Assembly (NCBI GenBank): GCA_034401795.1
Contig: CM067369.1
Location: forward strand, 140,442,496-140,506,495
Reading direction: 5' to 3'
From: Chaetoderma sp. LZ-2023a
Taxonomy: Eukaryota > Mollusca > Caudofoveata > Chaetodermatida > Chaetodermatidae
Length of the DNA stretch: 64,000 nt
The notes beneath the pieces were generated by a model that saw nothing but the letters and a program-made list of their open reading frames with translations, was not told the origin of the DNA and did no database searches. The position numbers were made by a program, and so were the translations under genes. This document shows, piece by piece, positions 11,181 through 23,463 of the stretch. Every line of letters begins with the position of its first letter. Within the stretch, counting starts at the first letter, position 1.

Positions 11181-13560
11181 TTTGAAACTTGAAACCTTGA
11201 AGAGGATTATACCTATGGCCAAGGATGGACATGGAACTTTTGGAATTTTGTTCCGACCCCCCCCCCCCCCCCTGGCCTGGGCCCAAGGGTCAAAAGGTCA
11301 AAATTGGCCAGTAATTATCAATTGTAATGTAACTCCTCCTAGACCAGACCATTTCAGATAGAGACTTAAAACTTTGGGAATGATTGCACATATGGACAGG
11401 GATGTGCATGACACTTTTGGAATTTTGGCATGACCCCAGAGGCAGGGCCCTTGGGGTGAGAAATGTGTTGGTCAAAATTTAAATTTTTCGAAAGCTTGTC
11501 ACATCACATATCATTTTCAAGCCAATGATGAGTAGACTACAGTACAAGAAATTATTTGGATCTTGGGTCAAACTGAGGGTATGGGGTTGGGGGGGGGGAA
11601 ACAGGGTCAAAAGGTCAAAGGTGGGCACCAATCGATTGTAATAAACTACTCCTAGACCATTTCAGATCGAAACTTAAAACTTTGGGGATCATTGCACATA
11701 TGGCCAGGGATGTGCATGACACTTGGAATTGTGGTATGACTCCAGGGGTACGGCCCTGGGGGTGGGGACTATGGGTATAAAATTTAATTTATCCAAAGTT
11801 GGTCATATCACATGTCATTTTCAAGCCAGTGATGAGTAGACTACAGTACAAGGAATAATTTTGATCTTGGGTCAAACTGAGGGTAGGAGGCGGGGGTAAA
11901 AAATGGGCACCAATCGATTGTAACTTAACTCCTAGACCATTTCACATCCAAATATGTATTATGCTGATTGTTTTTGAAAATGTTTCTTCTTTTTCAGACT
12001 ATGAACTTTACTTATGTTTGGACGATTTGCCTTTTCGTTAGCCCCAGGGGGCCAGTTGTCATTACAATGAGTAATGACTTCAGGTTACTCCTTGGCAGAA
12101 AGGCTTTATGGTTCAGTCTCCAAGCTATGCTTGCCCGATGAGTAATACCTTGGGTGTTTTGAATCGGCATGTTGATTGTCAAATTTCAAAATGAGACTGT
12201 ATCCGGTGGTCCATCATATCCTGTGATGTACAATTAATATACAGTACAGATAAGCAGGACTCGGTACACTCAAGTCAAGAATGGACCTGAGGAAGCTAAG
12301 GATTTCGGCTGAGGACAAGACACAGTGGGCAAAAGTGATGGACTGATTGCAGCTGTAGGATGTTTCTACTACAGCCGCATAAAACAGTAATCATACATAC
12401 ATACAGGTAAGCTATTTGCTATCTTCTGATAGCTCTTGTGGAATTTTGGTATGACCCCAGGGGTATGGCCCTCGGGGTGGGAAATGTGAGAATAGAAAAT
12501 AGAAGATTGTAATGTGACTCCTAGACCATTTCACATCCAAATATGTATTATGCTGATTGTTTTTGAAAATGTTTTTTCTTTTTTCAGACTGAACTTCGCT
12601 TATGTTTGGACCATTTGCCTTTTGGTTAGCCCCAGGGGGCCAGTTGTCATTACAATGAGTAATGACTTCAGGTTACTCCTTGGCAGAAAGGCTTTATGGT
12701 TCAGTCTCCAAGCTATGCTTGCCCGATGAGGGTGCCAGTTGCCATTACTATGACTTCAGGTTACTTCCGAGCAGAAAGGCTTTATGGTTCAGTCTCCAAG
12801 CTATGCTTGCCCGAAGCTTTGCTTGCCCGATGGGTAGTGCTATGGGTATTTTGAATCGGCATGTTGATTGTCAAATTTCAAAATGAGACTCCGGTGGTCC
12901 ATCATATCCTGTGATGTACAATTAATATACAGCACAGGTAAGCTATTTGCTATCTTGTGATAGCTCTTGTGGAATTTTGGTATGACCCCAGGGGTACGGC
13001 CCTGGGTGGTGGGAAATGTGGGCTAAAAATATAATTTTTCCAAAGGTGGTCACTGGTCATGTTGCATATCATTTTGAAGCCAATGATGAGTAGACTACAG
13101 TACAAGGAATTACTTTGATCTTAGGTCAAACTGAGGGTAGGGGGTGGGGTCGAAAGTGGGCACCAATCGATTGTAAAGCAACTAGACCATTTCACATAGA
13201 AACTTGAAAATTTCGTTATGATTACACATATGGCCAGGGATGTGCATGATACATTGGTATTTTGATATCAACCCCCCCCCCCCCCCCCCCAGGGGCAGGA
13301 GTGGGGGAAATGGTGGATAGAAAATAAATTTGATCAAATGTGGTCATGTCACATATCATTTTGAAACTTGTAGTTAGTAGACTACAGTACAAGAAATTAT
13401 CTTGTTCTTGAATCAATCTGAGGGCAGTGGCCAGGGGTCAAATGGGCAATCTAATTCTATATATATGTACATGGCTTGGACATTATTTTTTCGCAGAATA
13501 TTTAGTGCTGGGCCGACTGGGTCCTGCGGTACCTTAAAAATGTGAGATATTTGGTATCTT
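11180..13560. repeat. Complex repeat block with about 300-bp units and a 0.6-kb duplication
   Basis: Units with 'gaccatttcagat', 'cacatatggccagggatgtgcatga', 'tgatgagtagactacagtacaag' and 'cttgggtcaaactgaggg' recur near 11,350, 11,650, 11,930, 12,530 and 13,190. The stretch 11,930-12,240 is closely repeated at 12,525-12,935. C- or G-runs occur near 11,260, 11,590 and 13,270. No gene is recognised. Confidence 0.75.
12250..12402 (+). mobile_element. 5'-truncated LINE 3' tail
   Basis: The stretch is missing from the closely related sister copy at 12,925-12,935, where ACAG runs straight into GTAAGCTATTTGC. It ends in a CATA microsatellite tail and is flanked by ACAG on both sides. A short frame from 12,281 reads MDLRKLRISAEDKTQW and then stops, resembling the carboxyl end of LINE reverse transcriptase ORFs. 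A tail of simple repeats, 5' truncation and a small target duplication fit a dead-on-arrival LINE insertion. The clade is not determinable from about 150 bp. Confidence 0.5.
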
Positions 13561-14160
13561 CTGATACCTCTTGTTGATGGAGTTATGCCCCCTTTCGACT
13601 TATGAAATTTATGAAAAATATTGGTTTTCCACACTTTTTCGCACTCCTTCAGGATATTCAAATGAAAATTGGTACATTGACTTGGTACGAGTAGTTACAG
13701 ATCAGGTTTGAGTTTCAGATGTTTCTGTCAATTTTTGATGGAATTACATCCCATTTCGACTTATTCGTTCTCCTTCACCATTAACTGAAACTTGGTACAT
13801 TGCTTTGTTATGAGAAGTTACAGATTAAGTTCGGGTTTCAGCAGGTTCTGCAAATTTTTATTGGAGTTTTTGACTGTCGATCTCTGAAGGTTTATATCAC
13901 CAGGTAGGGGAAATGTATTGCAAAGCAATACTTACAGAATGCTTGTTAGGGCCTCACACCGGAATGTGCGAAAGCCCTATGGTAATGACTGCGTCAGTCT
14001 GTCCATCTCTGTCTATCCACAATAGTTTGTAAACAGAATATCATACAGAACTGCTTCAGGTATTTTAATGAAACTTGGTGTATGCCTCAGTTATGATACG
14101 TAGATGTGCCTTTTGAAGAATTCACCTTTATATGTCCAACCCTTTGGGTGAAAATGGGCT
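13560..14160. repeat. Tandem repeat pieces (160-bp and 164-bp families)
   Basis: The first half resembles the 8.2-8.9 kb array. The second half, from about 13,985, starts the 164-bp family that resumes at 20,655, after DIRS element 2. DIRS element 2 therefore landed inside this array. Confidence 0.75.
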
Positions 14161-14355
14161 TTTCACTTCAAGAGTATACTTACCTCCCTAATACTCTTTG
14201 ATATTGCTAAATATCGGCTTTCACTCAATAAAACACTCAGATTAAAAAAGTAAGGTGCCCCTACTGGGCAGGTAGTCAGAAGTCAGTCAGGCGGATGCCA
14301 GCCCCACCACCGCGCATGCGCCAACTAGTACTTCCTCTTTGCTAATTTATTGGCT
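14161..14355 (+). repeat. Left inverted terminal repeat of DIRS element 2
   Basis: The reverse complement of 20,434-20,630, sharing blocks such as TGCCCAGTAGGGGCACC and TGGTGGGGCTGGCATCCGCC (on the opposite strand). It begins CACTTCAAGAGTATACTTAC after a T-run that serves as the likely recombination core. Confidence 0.9.
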
Positions 14356-15199
14356 GAGGGTTCCATGCAATTTTTTGCTCCAAAGTTTTTGAACTTGTTT
14401 TCTGAAAAGTTGTAATCTAAGTAGAAATACCTTGTGGATGATGTCTGAGCTTCAGAAAGGCGTGTTGTCTCCAGGGGAGGACCCAGGACCTATTCATCAG
14501 GTGACTTCTATTATATTTTAGCGAGTTTGTCCCATAGTAATGTGTTTCCGGGACTCGCGTTTATTGTGATAAGCACCTAAAATAACTGGTTTATTTATAA
14601 ATGGCGCTATGAAATACTAATCTCTCTTTGTGTTTATGTCCATAGGTATCTATCTATGATTGAACAGGACAGCACATCGTTAGAGGGTTTGTTTTTCTCT
14701 CCACCAAGGTTCCATTTCCTACAAACATTGTTAGGTTATCTAAACAAAAATCTATGCCCAGTGAGTTGGAGGCCTCGGAAGAAGGTCTCACTTTGCCCTC
14801 TTGGTCTACTTCCTTCCCTTTAAAGGTGGAGAGAGTTAAGAGGTCATAGTGTTGGTGGAGTATCCAGTGCATCAGAGAGGATGGTTTGTCTATGCTAAAG
14901 ACTCAGGTATTCTAGTTATGATATGAGGCACTTCAATTATATTTGAAAATATTTGTGAAATCTGCTGCCATTTTATCATTGTTTATCTGATGTCTGTATA
15001 GTCTCTATGTCTCTATCCTTTCTAGTTAAGATGTTCGGGATATGAATACAATTCGTCCTTACACCTGGATGTTTGTTTCCGATCGAATTAACTTCTTATT
15101 TTTGAAGTTATGATGTCATAATCAGCCTTGCACTTTATTAACATTTAAAGTTTTGCCCAACCACCTTCCCTCTCATTGTCTTCGTCCTCTGGCCTGTTT

Positions 15200-16990
15200 C
15201 AGAGACCTGGTTGTCCTTCGGGTGGTCGTTTCTTGAAAGACCGATTCGCCCCACACTTGTGTTTCCAGTGCAGTCCCTGTGGACCACTGCTTAAATGCGA
15301 TATATGTAAACAGTGGGAGGGGGTGAGCTAATGACCGATTTTTTGTCGTTACAGGCTAAGGAGAAGGTTGCTGAGGAGGAGAGAAGAGCTAAGAGAGAGG
15401 TATCTGGTAAGAAGGGTAAGAGGAAGGCCTCGTCCTCTGTGGATATGGAGGCCTTCCGTGTTGAGATGTTGGGAGAGATGAAGAGGACCATCAAGGATTT
15501 GGTTCCAGAGTTGCTCCGTGGCATGCTTCCTGGACCAAATCTTTTGTTGTCCTCCTCATCTGCTTCGGAGCAGATAATCCCTGCCTCTGAATCTGGTTTC
15601 TCTAGGGTCCTACCAGTTTTCGAAGATTCAGAGGTGGCCCCATTAGAGGGGGTGGTCCAGGACATTGGCAGCAGACTTGCCGCGCCGGTGTCCATGGACG
15701 GTTGTCGCTGGAGCCTGGTGCCTGCTTATCAGGCCAGGATTTTCCGCACACTACAGGTACCAGTGCCTCTTATGGTACCTTTCCTGGCCAGTCTGGGTTA
15801 GCACTCTTCGCTGACCCGGAGTCTAATCTTTCTGGCCAGGAGGAAGAGGATTATCTGCTGGGTTCTCCTTCTGATGCCGTGACCATAGACATTGACGTCT
15901 GTGCACCCCTTGCAGTGAATACAGGCGACATTATCCATGGTTCTACTCAAGCAGGAGTAGGGTTCACGGCACAGAAGGTGCCCCGGGTTGGATCTGACGG
16001 CCAGGTCTACCGCATACCTCGGCTTGCTGAGAGTGTAGCAGGTGCTGGCCAGGGCCGTGGTATGGCATTAAGCGCCCCGCCCAATACCACGGCGCCTCCT
16101 CCTGGTCAAGCCAGTCAGTTTAGCATGCCTGTTCTTTCGGACCTGCATGCTTTCTCTGGCTTGCCAGGAGTGTCAGGTTATCCAGCCTCAAGCACACCTG
16201 CGAACGCTCACGAGGAAGACGAAGTCCCTCGTCTTGTAGCGCTCTCGCAGGTAGCCACAGAGGAGGACTGGTCGGACGATTGTCAGTGACTTATAAGCAT
16301 CAGGCCAGACCTGCCTGTGGAACAGTCGGCCAGCCAGCGGGATCACCGCCTGTGGTTGGCAGGTAGATCGGCTGAGCGCAATGCCATCTCTGCCACTGGC
16401 TGAACATATTGTAGATATGTTCACAGCGGCAGAGACGTCCATCAAGGCGCATGGACGTCTCGCGAAGGCTCCTCGCGAGGTGGCGAGGCGTTGCTGCATC
16501 GTATCTGATGAGTATCAGAAATATGGTGTGGTGCCTAAGCCGAGCGTGGATGACCGTGCGGCATTAGGCGAGGACACACGGCCAGGCTCCCGGTCTGACA
16601 CGGGAGCGCTTAGCAGAATGCAAAGCGTTCAGCTAATACCGCGATGCGGAGGAGTGTGGGAGAGCGTCTATTGCGGCGCTTTCTGATGTCTCCCAGCTGT
16701 TACAGGGGGTAGTAACGGCATCTGTGTCGCGCCAGCCTAGCCCGGTAACGGTCAATAACCAGAGGGCTTTGCGCGAGTAGTTTGAGGTGCTCCGCAGAGA
16801 GTGCGTTCGCGCAGCACCCCCTACGTATCATCCCCTGCAGGCTCGAGGTGGTAGTGGCCAGCAGCGAGGGGGGGGGGGAGGCGCAAGCTCCTCCGGCACA
16901 GCCAGCCAGGCAGCCGCCCGTGCACCGAGGTGCGTGTGGCACTGGTCGTGGCGTGCGCGGATCTGGTCGTGGTAATCGTGCCTGATGGGT
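15200..16990 (+). pseudogene. gag-like remnant of DIRS element 2
   Basis: Fossil gag aligned along its length with the open gag of element 3: Cys-rich head (about 15,200-15,320, with CSPCGPLLKCDICK), a Lys/Arg-rich region, a Ser/Pro/acidic middle and an Arg/Gly-rich tail. It is broken. Confidence 0.8.
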
Positions 16991-17079
16991 CGGTTATCAC
17001 GGTGAGAACCACTCTGGTGCTTCTGGCCAAGGAGACAGTGCCACTCTTGCACTCTTTACGTCCGCCTCTCTCCCTAGGT

Positions 17080-18480
17080 GGTCCAGTGGGGGACCGATTG
17101 GCCCACCACAAGCAAGAGTGGGAACGGTTAACTCAGGACCATTTAGTCTTGCGATGGCTTTCAGTCGGGTATCATCCCGATTGGATTACAGGCCCTCCAT
17201 CGTGACTGTCTCTGGTGCCAATCTGGACTCCAATTCCATGGGATCCAGATCAGCGGTTGTGTATAGAGGAAGAGATAAATTCCCTCATACAAAAAGGAGC
17301 AATTCAACCGGCACAAGATTGTCCGGGCTTCTATTCAACCGTGTTCCTAGTAGCAAAAAGCAGTGGAGGGTGGAGACCAATTCTCAACCTCAAGCCATTG
17401 AACAAGTTCATAGACACATCCAGTTTCAAAATGGAGACAGTGAAATCGGTGTTGGCAGGGTTGGAGAAGGGGATGTGGACAGCTTCACTAGATTTGAAGG
17501 ATGCTTATTTCCACATTCCTATAGCGAGGAGTTTCCGTCGCTTCCTGAGATTCGCATTCCAGGGCAGATAGTGGGAATTCAGGGTGTTACCCTTCGGAAT
17601 TTCTACGGCTCCTCGGGTCTTCACCAGGGTGGTTCTTGCAATAACAGCATACCTCCGCAGGAGAAGCATAGCAGTCCACACGTACATAGATGACTGGCTG
17701 TTAAAAGCACACAACCAGGAAAGTTTATCAGCAAATCTGGAGATAGTTTTGAAAACTCTCACAGATTTAGGCTGGGTAATCAATTTTCAAAAATCAGAGC
17801 TGACTCCATCCCAGAGGTTTGTCTACCTGGTAATGCTTTTCGATCTGGAGATAGGATGTGTTTATCCTACTCAGGAAAGAGTTCAGATACTCATCTCAGT
17901 AATACAGTCAGTGTGCAACAGTCATCATGTCCTGGCACGAGTTTACCTGAGAATGCTGGGATTAATGGTTTCTCTGGAACCAGTCATTCCTCAGGCGGCC
18001 TTACGCAGGCAGCCGATCCAATTATTTCTCATGACGCAATGGGCTCAGAGTACAGGTTCTCTGGACTCAAGTGTGTCAGTGCCGGAGCCTCTAATTCACC
18101 ACCTTCAATGGTGGTTGAAGGCAGAGAATCTCCTGGTGGGGGTGATGCTAACCCCTCCTCACCCTCAGGTAACGCTGTATACAGATGCATCGATGGGGGT
18201 GGGGGTGGGGGTGGGGAGCTTGCCTGGAAGAATCCACGATATCAGGGCTTTGGAATCTGGAACAGTCAATAGAACATATAAATCTACTGGAATTACGAGC
18301 AGTAGTCCTGGACCTGGGTCTGTATGATGACATGGAAACTGCTTTGCTGGTGCCTGAATCACAGGATTACCTTGAAAGCAGTTCATATTCCGGGAAGGTT
18401 AAATCTGTTAGCAGAATAATTGAGCCGAAGAATGAGTGTTTTACCTACGGAATGAATGGCAACTGAATCAATGTGTGGCG
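17080..18480 (+). pseudogene. Reverse transcriptase and RNase H remnant of DIRS element 2
   Basis: Fossil pol. The reverse transcriptase core holds DLKDAYFHIPIARSF, LPFGISTAPRVFTRV and the catalytic YIDDWLLKA block (about 17,680-17,710). RNase H begins near 18,170 (VTLYTDASM). It is broken. Confidence 0.85.
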
Positions 18481-18489
18481 GACCGTCTT

Positions 18490-19730
18490 TTCAAACACTG
18501 GGGGAAACCCAACATAGATTTGTTCGCAACGAAGTAGAATGCGAAGATGATGACATACGTCTCTCCGATTCCAGATCCAAGCGCTATCGCAACAGATGCG
18601 CTAGCGATTAGCTGGATGGGAATGTATGCATACGCATTCCCTCCAGCAATCCTGATTCCGAAATTTTTTCAGAAAATCAGACAGGAGTGCCAAGTGCTTC
18701 TGATCGCCCAAATTGGTCAAGCCGATCATGGTATATGGATCTGCTGGACCTTCTGGTCTGCAATCCAGTTCCTCTGCCTCTGATGGACAATATTATCTTC
18801 CAGGGCAAGGCCCTTCACAACAATCCGTCAATGTTCAGATTGACTGCATGGATGTTGTCAAGGAATCTAGAATTAAGGAGGGCTTTTCTGAGCAAGTAGC
18901 CATGTTTAAGGCAAAAGCCAGGAGGGGGTCAACGTCCAGAGCATATAATTATAAAATCGACAGATTTGCAGAATGGTGCTCAAGAAGATGTGTTAATCCA
19001 ATGGATTCATCTATTCAGGTAGTAGCTGATTTCCTCTGTCACCTGTATGATGCCTATAGCCTCAAGCCTAACTCTATTGCTGGTTATAAATCAGCTTTAA
19101 TGACAGTTATCCCTTGCTTGGCTAATAGGGGGAGTGATGAAGCAAGCACATTAAATACTTTAATTAAAGGCATGGGCAATCTAAGACCAAGGAATCCCCC
19201 AGTGATTCCGTCTTGGAGTTTATCTCTAGTGCTTCAGGTACTAGGTGATAAGCCTTTTGAACCACTTAGTTCCATTTCTATGAAAATGTTGACACTTAAA
19301 ACTGTATTTTTAATTGCTGCGGCCTCGGCTAGGCGTAGAAGTGAAATTCATGCCTTATCAGCCGAGGCAGACCGTTTTGTGGTTACAGGGGAAGGCCTTA
19401 AGCTTCTACCTAGGATTAATTTCATGTCTAAGAATCAGTCTTTGAAATATCCAGGTCAACCCATTTCTTTGCCAGCTTTGACTAGATATGATCCTAATTC
19501 AAAAGCATTGTGTCCAGTCTGAGCATTAAACTGGTACAAACAACGTACTCAGGAATGGCGGACGGACCGGTCAGCATTATGGTTGTCATATATTGAACCC
19601 CATGGCAGGGCATCCCCTGTGGATGGCATTATGTCAGTAGCTCAGTGGCACTGTGAGTCAAGTTTTACAGACCATTACCTCCGTGACACCTCGAATCCTC
19701 TCGCCTTATCGATGTTGAAAAAATAATTTA
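18490..19730 (+). pseudogene. Post-RNase H segment and tyrosine recombinase remnant of DIRS element 2
   Basis: Fossil. The first part holds the DIRS segment with AISWMGMYAYAFPPA. The recombinase follows from about 18,840, with NLRPRNPPVIPSW and ARRRSEIHALS (first catalytic Arg). The last block near 19,650-19,690 has the Tyr-bearing DHYLRDT. It is broken. Confidence 0.85.
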
Positions 19731-20264
19731 GGTGTACATATTTGATGAGGTTTCCTCATTTTTTATATATTGCGCATTTAATCAATGGAATCAACCACTT
19801 ATTTGGACTGCATCAGTCTTCACCAATGGGGAGATGATGACAGCCACCATTCTTCACAAGGTCAGTCTTGTTTTTGTGGTGCCCATTGTTAATTGTGCTG
19901 ACACGTGACCCTTCGTTATTAATATGGTGATGGTACGTGTTTCATGTACATGGTTCATTATTGAGAGTATACGAAAATGAAGCCTTTTCGTTTATTGTCC
20001 TATAGTACATGGCACTTGTACGTAGAGAGCGTATGGGACATTGAGGTCATTCAGTCTTCCTCCCAAGAAGAGGGGGAAGGGAGAGCGCATATGACATATG
20101 GTCATCTCTCAACCGTCGGTTGTGTTAGCCGATGTTCAAATCTTACCTGATTGTGTTTCCACACAATTTCAGAAGTTTCAGTGCCTTTAATGCAGAAAAA
20201 GCGCATAGGGAAGAGCTGGTATTTTTACCTCGCCTCCCTCCTGCCGAATTCCCTGACGAATTCT

Positions 20265-20654
20265 GGCAATATCAAAGAGTATTAGGGAGGTAAGTATACT
20301 CTTGAAGTGCAATAAACAAAATCACGGATTTCTTTTTTCATGAGAGAGTTGATACTTACCTCCCTAATACGGACCCGGCCTCTCCGCCCCACTGAGGCTC
20401 AGTCTTCAGGCTATTGTAATGTTGCATAGTGTCAGCCAATGAATTAGTCAGAGGAAGTACTAGTCGGCGCATGCACGGTGGTGGGGCTGGCATCCGCCTG
20501 ACTGACTTCTGACTACCTGCCCAGTAGGGGCACCTTACTTTTTTAATCTGAGTATTTTATTGAGTGAAAGCCGATATTTAGCAATATCAAAGAGTATTAG
20601 GGAGGTAAGTATCAACTCTCTCGCGAAAAAAGAGATCCGTGATTTCATTTATTT
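20265..20654 (+). repeat. Internal complementary region and right inverted repeat of DIRS element 2
   Basis: The stretch at about 20,265-20,370 is the reverse complement of the left end followed by that of the right end. It reads as a copy of the circle junction and forms a near-palindrome (GTATTAGGGAGGTAAGTA ... TACTTACCTCCCTAATAC). The right inverted repeat follows after a short spacer and ends in the T-run at 20,648-20,655. Confidence 0.9.
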
Positions 20655-21297
20655 TAATGCAAAAACTCACGATTTTTGTCAATTTCCTCGTAAACACCAT
20701 ATGATACAGAATCGCATAAAGTAATTTAATGAAACTTGACAGGAGGCTTTTTTATGATGGCTAGAATTGCCTTTTCAAGTATTCACCATTATAGGTTCAA
20801 TATTTGGTGAAAATGGTTTTTAGTGTAAAAACTCACGATTTTTTCAATTTCCTCATAAGCAGCAGATCATACAGAACCCCTTCAGATATTTGAATGAAAC
20901 TTGGTGTATGCCTCAGTTACGATATGCAGAACTGCCTCTTGAAGAATTCACCGGTCCAAGATTTTGGGTGAAAACGGGTTTTCTAATTCCAAAACTCAGA
21001 GTATTTGCCAATTTCCTTGTAAACACCATATCATACAGATTCGCTTAAAATAATTTAATGAAACAGCAGGTGTCTTCTTTATGATGGCTAGATGTGCCTT
21101 TTGGAAAATTCACCTTCATAGGTTCAATATTTTGGGTGAAAATGGGCTTTTTAATACAAAAAAACTCACAATTTTTATCAATTTTCTCATTTAAAAGTAA
21201 TTGTTCCAATACATGTACGTTAGAATGTAATAGTATTACCCTTTTCATTTTAAATGCCCTGAAGTAATGCTTCAGTTCAAAAGAAATATGAAAACTA
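20655..21297. repeat. Degenerate tandem repeat, period about 164 bp
   Basis: The anchor GAAAC recurs in the same context at 20,731, 20,896 and 21,060 (spacing 165 and 164). It is the same family as 13,985-14,160 to the left of DIRS element 2. Units carry 'ctcacgattttt', 'caatttcctcgtaaacacc', 'atcatacaga' and 'gaattcacc'. Confidence 0.85.
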
Positions 21298-21445
21298 TAG
21301 AAGGCTGTTTTTGAAACGTTACCAGCGAAATGAATCTGGCTCATTTAACAAGTCAGTAAATTTTCAAAAATAGTCTTCTCTTGGCCTACTCATGGACATT
21401 ATTCAAGACCACCACATAAGCCGTTTTAGGCTGGATTGAGCATTA
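21298..21445. repeat. Palindromic MITE-like unit (TTAACCC family), partial
   Basis: It contains 'aaattttcaaaaatagtcttct' and the following flank 'caagaccac...ataagccgtttt' found in eight other places in the window. The left half is decayed. Confidence 0.7.
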
Positions 21446-21785
21446 ACCCTCTCAACGACAAATACCTCAAAAAGTACATTGTTTACGATTTATAGTATAT
21501 TCTGTTGAATATTTTAAAATTAATATGTTGGGAAGTGGTTGCTGCTTTAGGCAGCAGCAGCTACCAGTCAAATTAATTTCAAAATGGTTAACAGTTTTCC
21601 TATTCATGTTTGCCTTGAAAATGTGATATGGGGAATTCATCGGTGACAGGGTTAGCAGCTTAAAGTTACATGGAGATCAGCCAGGGCCAAATCTGTGGTG
21701 AAATGGTCCTTACACAGAGGTGGTCTGAATGTAGAATATGATCATCATACTTTACTACTATATATTCTCTGTGTTGTAATTACAG
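21446..21785. other. Intron sequence with one hairpin of the TGTTGAATATTTT family
   Basis: An imperfect palindrome at about 21,498-21,600 has 'ttgaatattttaaaattaat' opposed to 'aattaatttcaaaatgg' around a GCTGCT-rich centre. The rest is unassigned up to the splice acceptor at 21,785. Confidence 0.6.
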
Positions 21786-21954
21786 CCGATGGTATTGATA
21801 CAAGGATTCATGGTATAAAGATTAAGTCTGCAAATGATGTTACTTTACCAAAGTTCAGTGTCGACACATTTCAGGGTCCAGAGCTTGTACGCTTCCCACT
21901 ATTGGAGCCATATTCACCAGATGAGCTACTTCGCAGGTCACTGCTACTCTACAG
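21786..21954 (+). CDS. HECTD4: HECT E3 ubiquitin ligase (HECTD4-like), internal exon a
   Basis: Internal coding exon of 169 nt. It is preceded by a pyrimidine-rich AATTACAG acceptor and followed by a GTGTGC donor. It begins with the last two bases of a split codon and encodes 55 full codons, including RIHGIKIKSANDVTLPKF and FPLLEPYSPDELLRRSLL, then leaves a 2-nt remainder that the next exon completes to Arg. Base composition and uninterrupted, well-formed protein set it apart from the repeats around it. The product is a very large ubiquitin ligase whose HECT domain starts two to four exons later. The HECTD4 assignment is from memory of the conserved C-terminal third; other giant HECT ligases such as HERC1 are the alternative. 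Upstream exons were not found in the window. Confidence 0.75.
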
Positions 21955-23061
21955 GTGTGCTCCAACACAGACATTAAATATTCATCAGAGCGAAATTTTT
22001 GATTTTAGGAAAAATTTAAAGGAAATTGTCAAAATGCGTCTCCTCCGTAGCTGCTTGACAAATTTCATCCAAATTTGACTATTATGTTAGGCTCCTGAAC
22101 TTTTATTCAAAATTTTAATTTGACAATTTTTGTGATGAAAACCTTGAATGCAGGAAATTGTCAAAGCGCACTCCTCATTAACCGCTTTAACCAAATTTAG
22201 CTGGAAGTATTCTATGGTTGTAGGTTCCAGAAATTCTATTCAGAGTTTTGATTGGTCAAACTTTTGTGTGAAAATCTTAGATTGTATAAAAAATTTAATG
22301 GAAAATTGTCAAAGCACATTTCTTCTTTAACCACTTGGTAGATTTGAACCGAATTTGGCTGGAAAGATCCTACGATTTTAATTGGTTGTTTTTTTGGCGA
22401 CCATCTTAGATTTTCAAAGAATATTTTGGAACCATTTAAAACGCTATTTCTTAACTGTCTGACTGCTGAGTTTTTGCAGGCGACTTATTCCAAGGATTAT
22501 GTTTCTGGACTTTATATAGACGAAATATGTTGAAAACAGTTTGACTAACCCACCAACAACTTTCAGTCAAATTTGTTTCAAAATATTCAGCAAGTCAAGG
22601 GTTTTTGCTCATTGAAATTATTGTCGGGTGGCTTGGATTAGCAAGACAGTTAATCAATTGGCAGATTTCAACGAGACTTGGGTGGAATGATCTTATTGCA
22701 GGAGGCAACGTATCAAACAGGAATTTTGATTGGTCAATTTCTTTGGTGGCCATCTGACTTTCTGAAAATTGTTCCGAAATCCTTTAAAAGATATCTGCTA
22801 AACTGTTTGGTTAATTTTAACCAAATTTGGCTGGAACGATTCTGTGATTGTAGCCTCTAGAACATTTATTCCGAATTTTGATCGTCGATTTACTGTTGGC
22901 CATCTTGGTTTTTCTGGCCATTTTCCGGAACCATTTAAAATGTTACTTTTAGGCCTCTTGTTTTGTACATAGTAATCAAACTCTGTGTATTCATGCATTA
23001 AGGTATGTAGTGTAGCAAATGTAGGTCAGTGTGACCCACCTTTCATGTTTCACCGGCAGCT

Positions 23062-23231
23062 ACTGAGAAGACTATTTTTGAAAATTTACCACTGGAATGA
23101 CTGGCTCGTTTATCGAGCCAGACATTTTTGTGGTAAATTTTCAAAAATAGTCTTCTTTTAGTCTGCAAATGGATAGTTCTCAAAACCACTGCAGAAGCCA
23201 TTTTTGGCGGATATGAGTGTTAAAGGGTTAA
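23062..23231. repeat. Palindromic MITE-like unit (TTAACCC family)
   Basis: The arms 'gaagactatttttgaaaatt' and their exact reverse complement enclose 'tggaatgactggctcg' and its decayed partner, giving 26-nt perfect outer arms. It is followed by the family flank ending AAAGGGTTAA at 23,231. Confidence 0.85.
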
Positions 23232-23249
23232 TACCCTGTATGTCCTAAT

Positions 23250-23463
23250 CCTTAATCGTTAAATTTGTTCGAGAAAAATTTCCATTTGCAGAACACGCAG
23301 AGACTATTTTTTTTAACATTTATCACTGGAATGACTGGCTTGCTTATTGAGCCAATCATTCTAGTGATAAATTTTCCAAAATACTTTTCTGTTTGTCTGC
23401 AGATGCACATTTCTCAAGACCACTACAGAAGTAATTTTTGGCCGGCCTGAATATTAAATGGTT
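23250..23463. repeat. Palindromic MITE-like unit (TTAACCC family), diverged
   Basis: The same architecture as the unit just upstream: 'ttaatcgttaaatttgttc', a 'tttgcaga' block, a palindrome centred on 'gactggcttgcttattgagcc', and the flank ending in GGTTAA. The arms show more differences than in the preceding copy. Confidence 0.8.

Larger units (their letters stand above)
14161..20654 (+). mobile_element. DIRS-type retrotransposon, element 2 (broken)
   Basis: A fossil with both ends present. It has a left inverted repeat (14,161-14,355), leader, gag remnant, reverse transcriptase/RNase H remnant, tyrosine recombinase remnant, internal complementary region (about 20,265-20,370) and right inverted repeat (about 20,434-20,654). 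No target duplication is seen, as is usual for insertion by a tyrosine recombinase. It sits in a 164-bp tandem array whose units resume on the other side. Roughly five to eight interruptions are visible. The two inverted repeats differ at a scatter of sites, so it is older than element 3. A polypyrimidine-AG just before the Cys-rich gag head, seen in all copies, could mark a leader intron; introns are known in some animal DIRS elements. Confidence 0.92.

Noticed and set aside
21695-21785. Start codon at 21,695 as the beginning of the HECT exon frame
   Set aside because: The conserved peptide begins right after a splice acceptor at 21,785; the upstream codons look like intron and give no recognisable protein.
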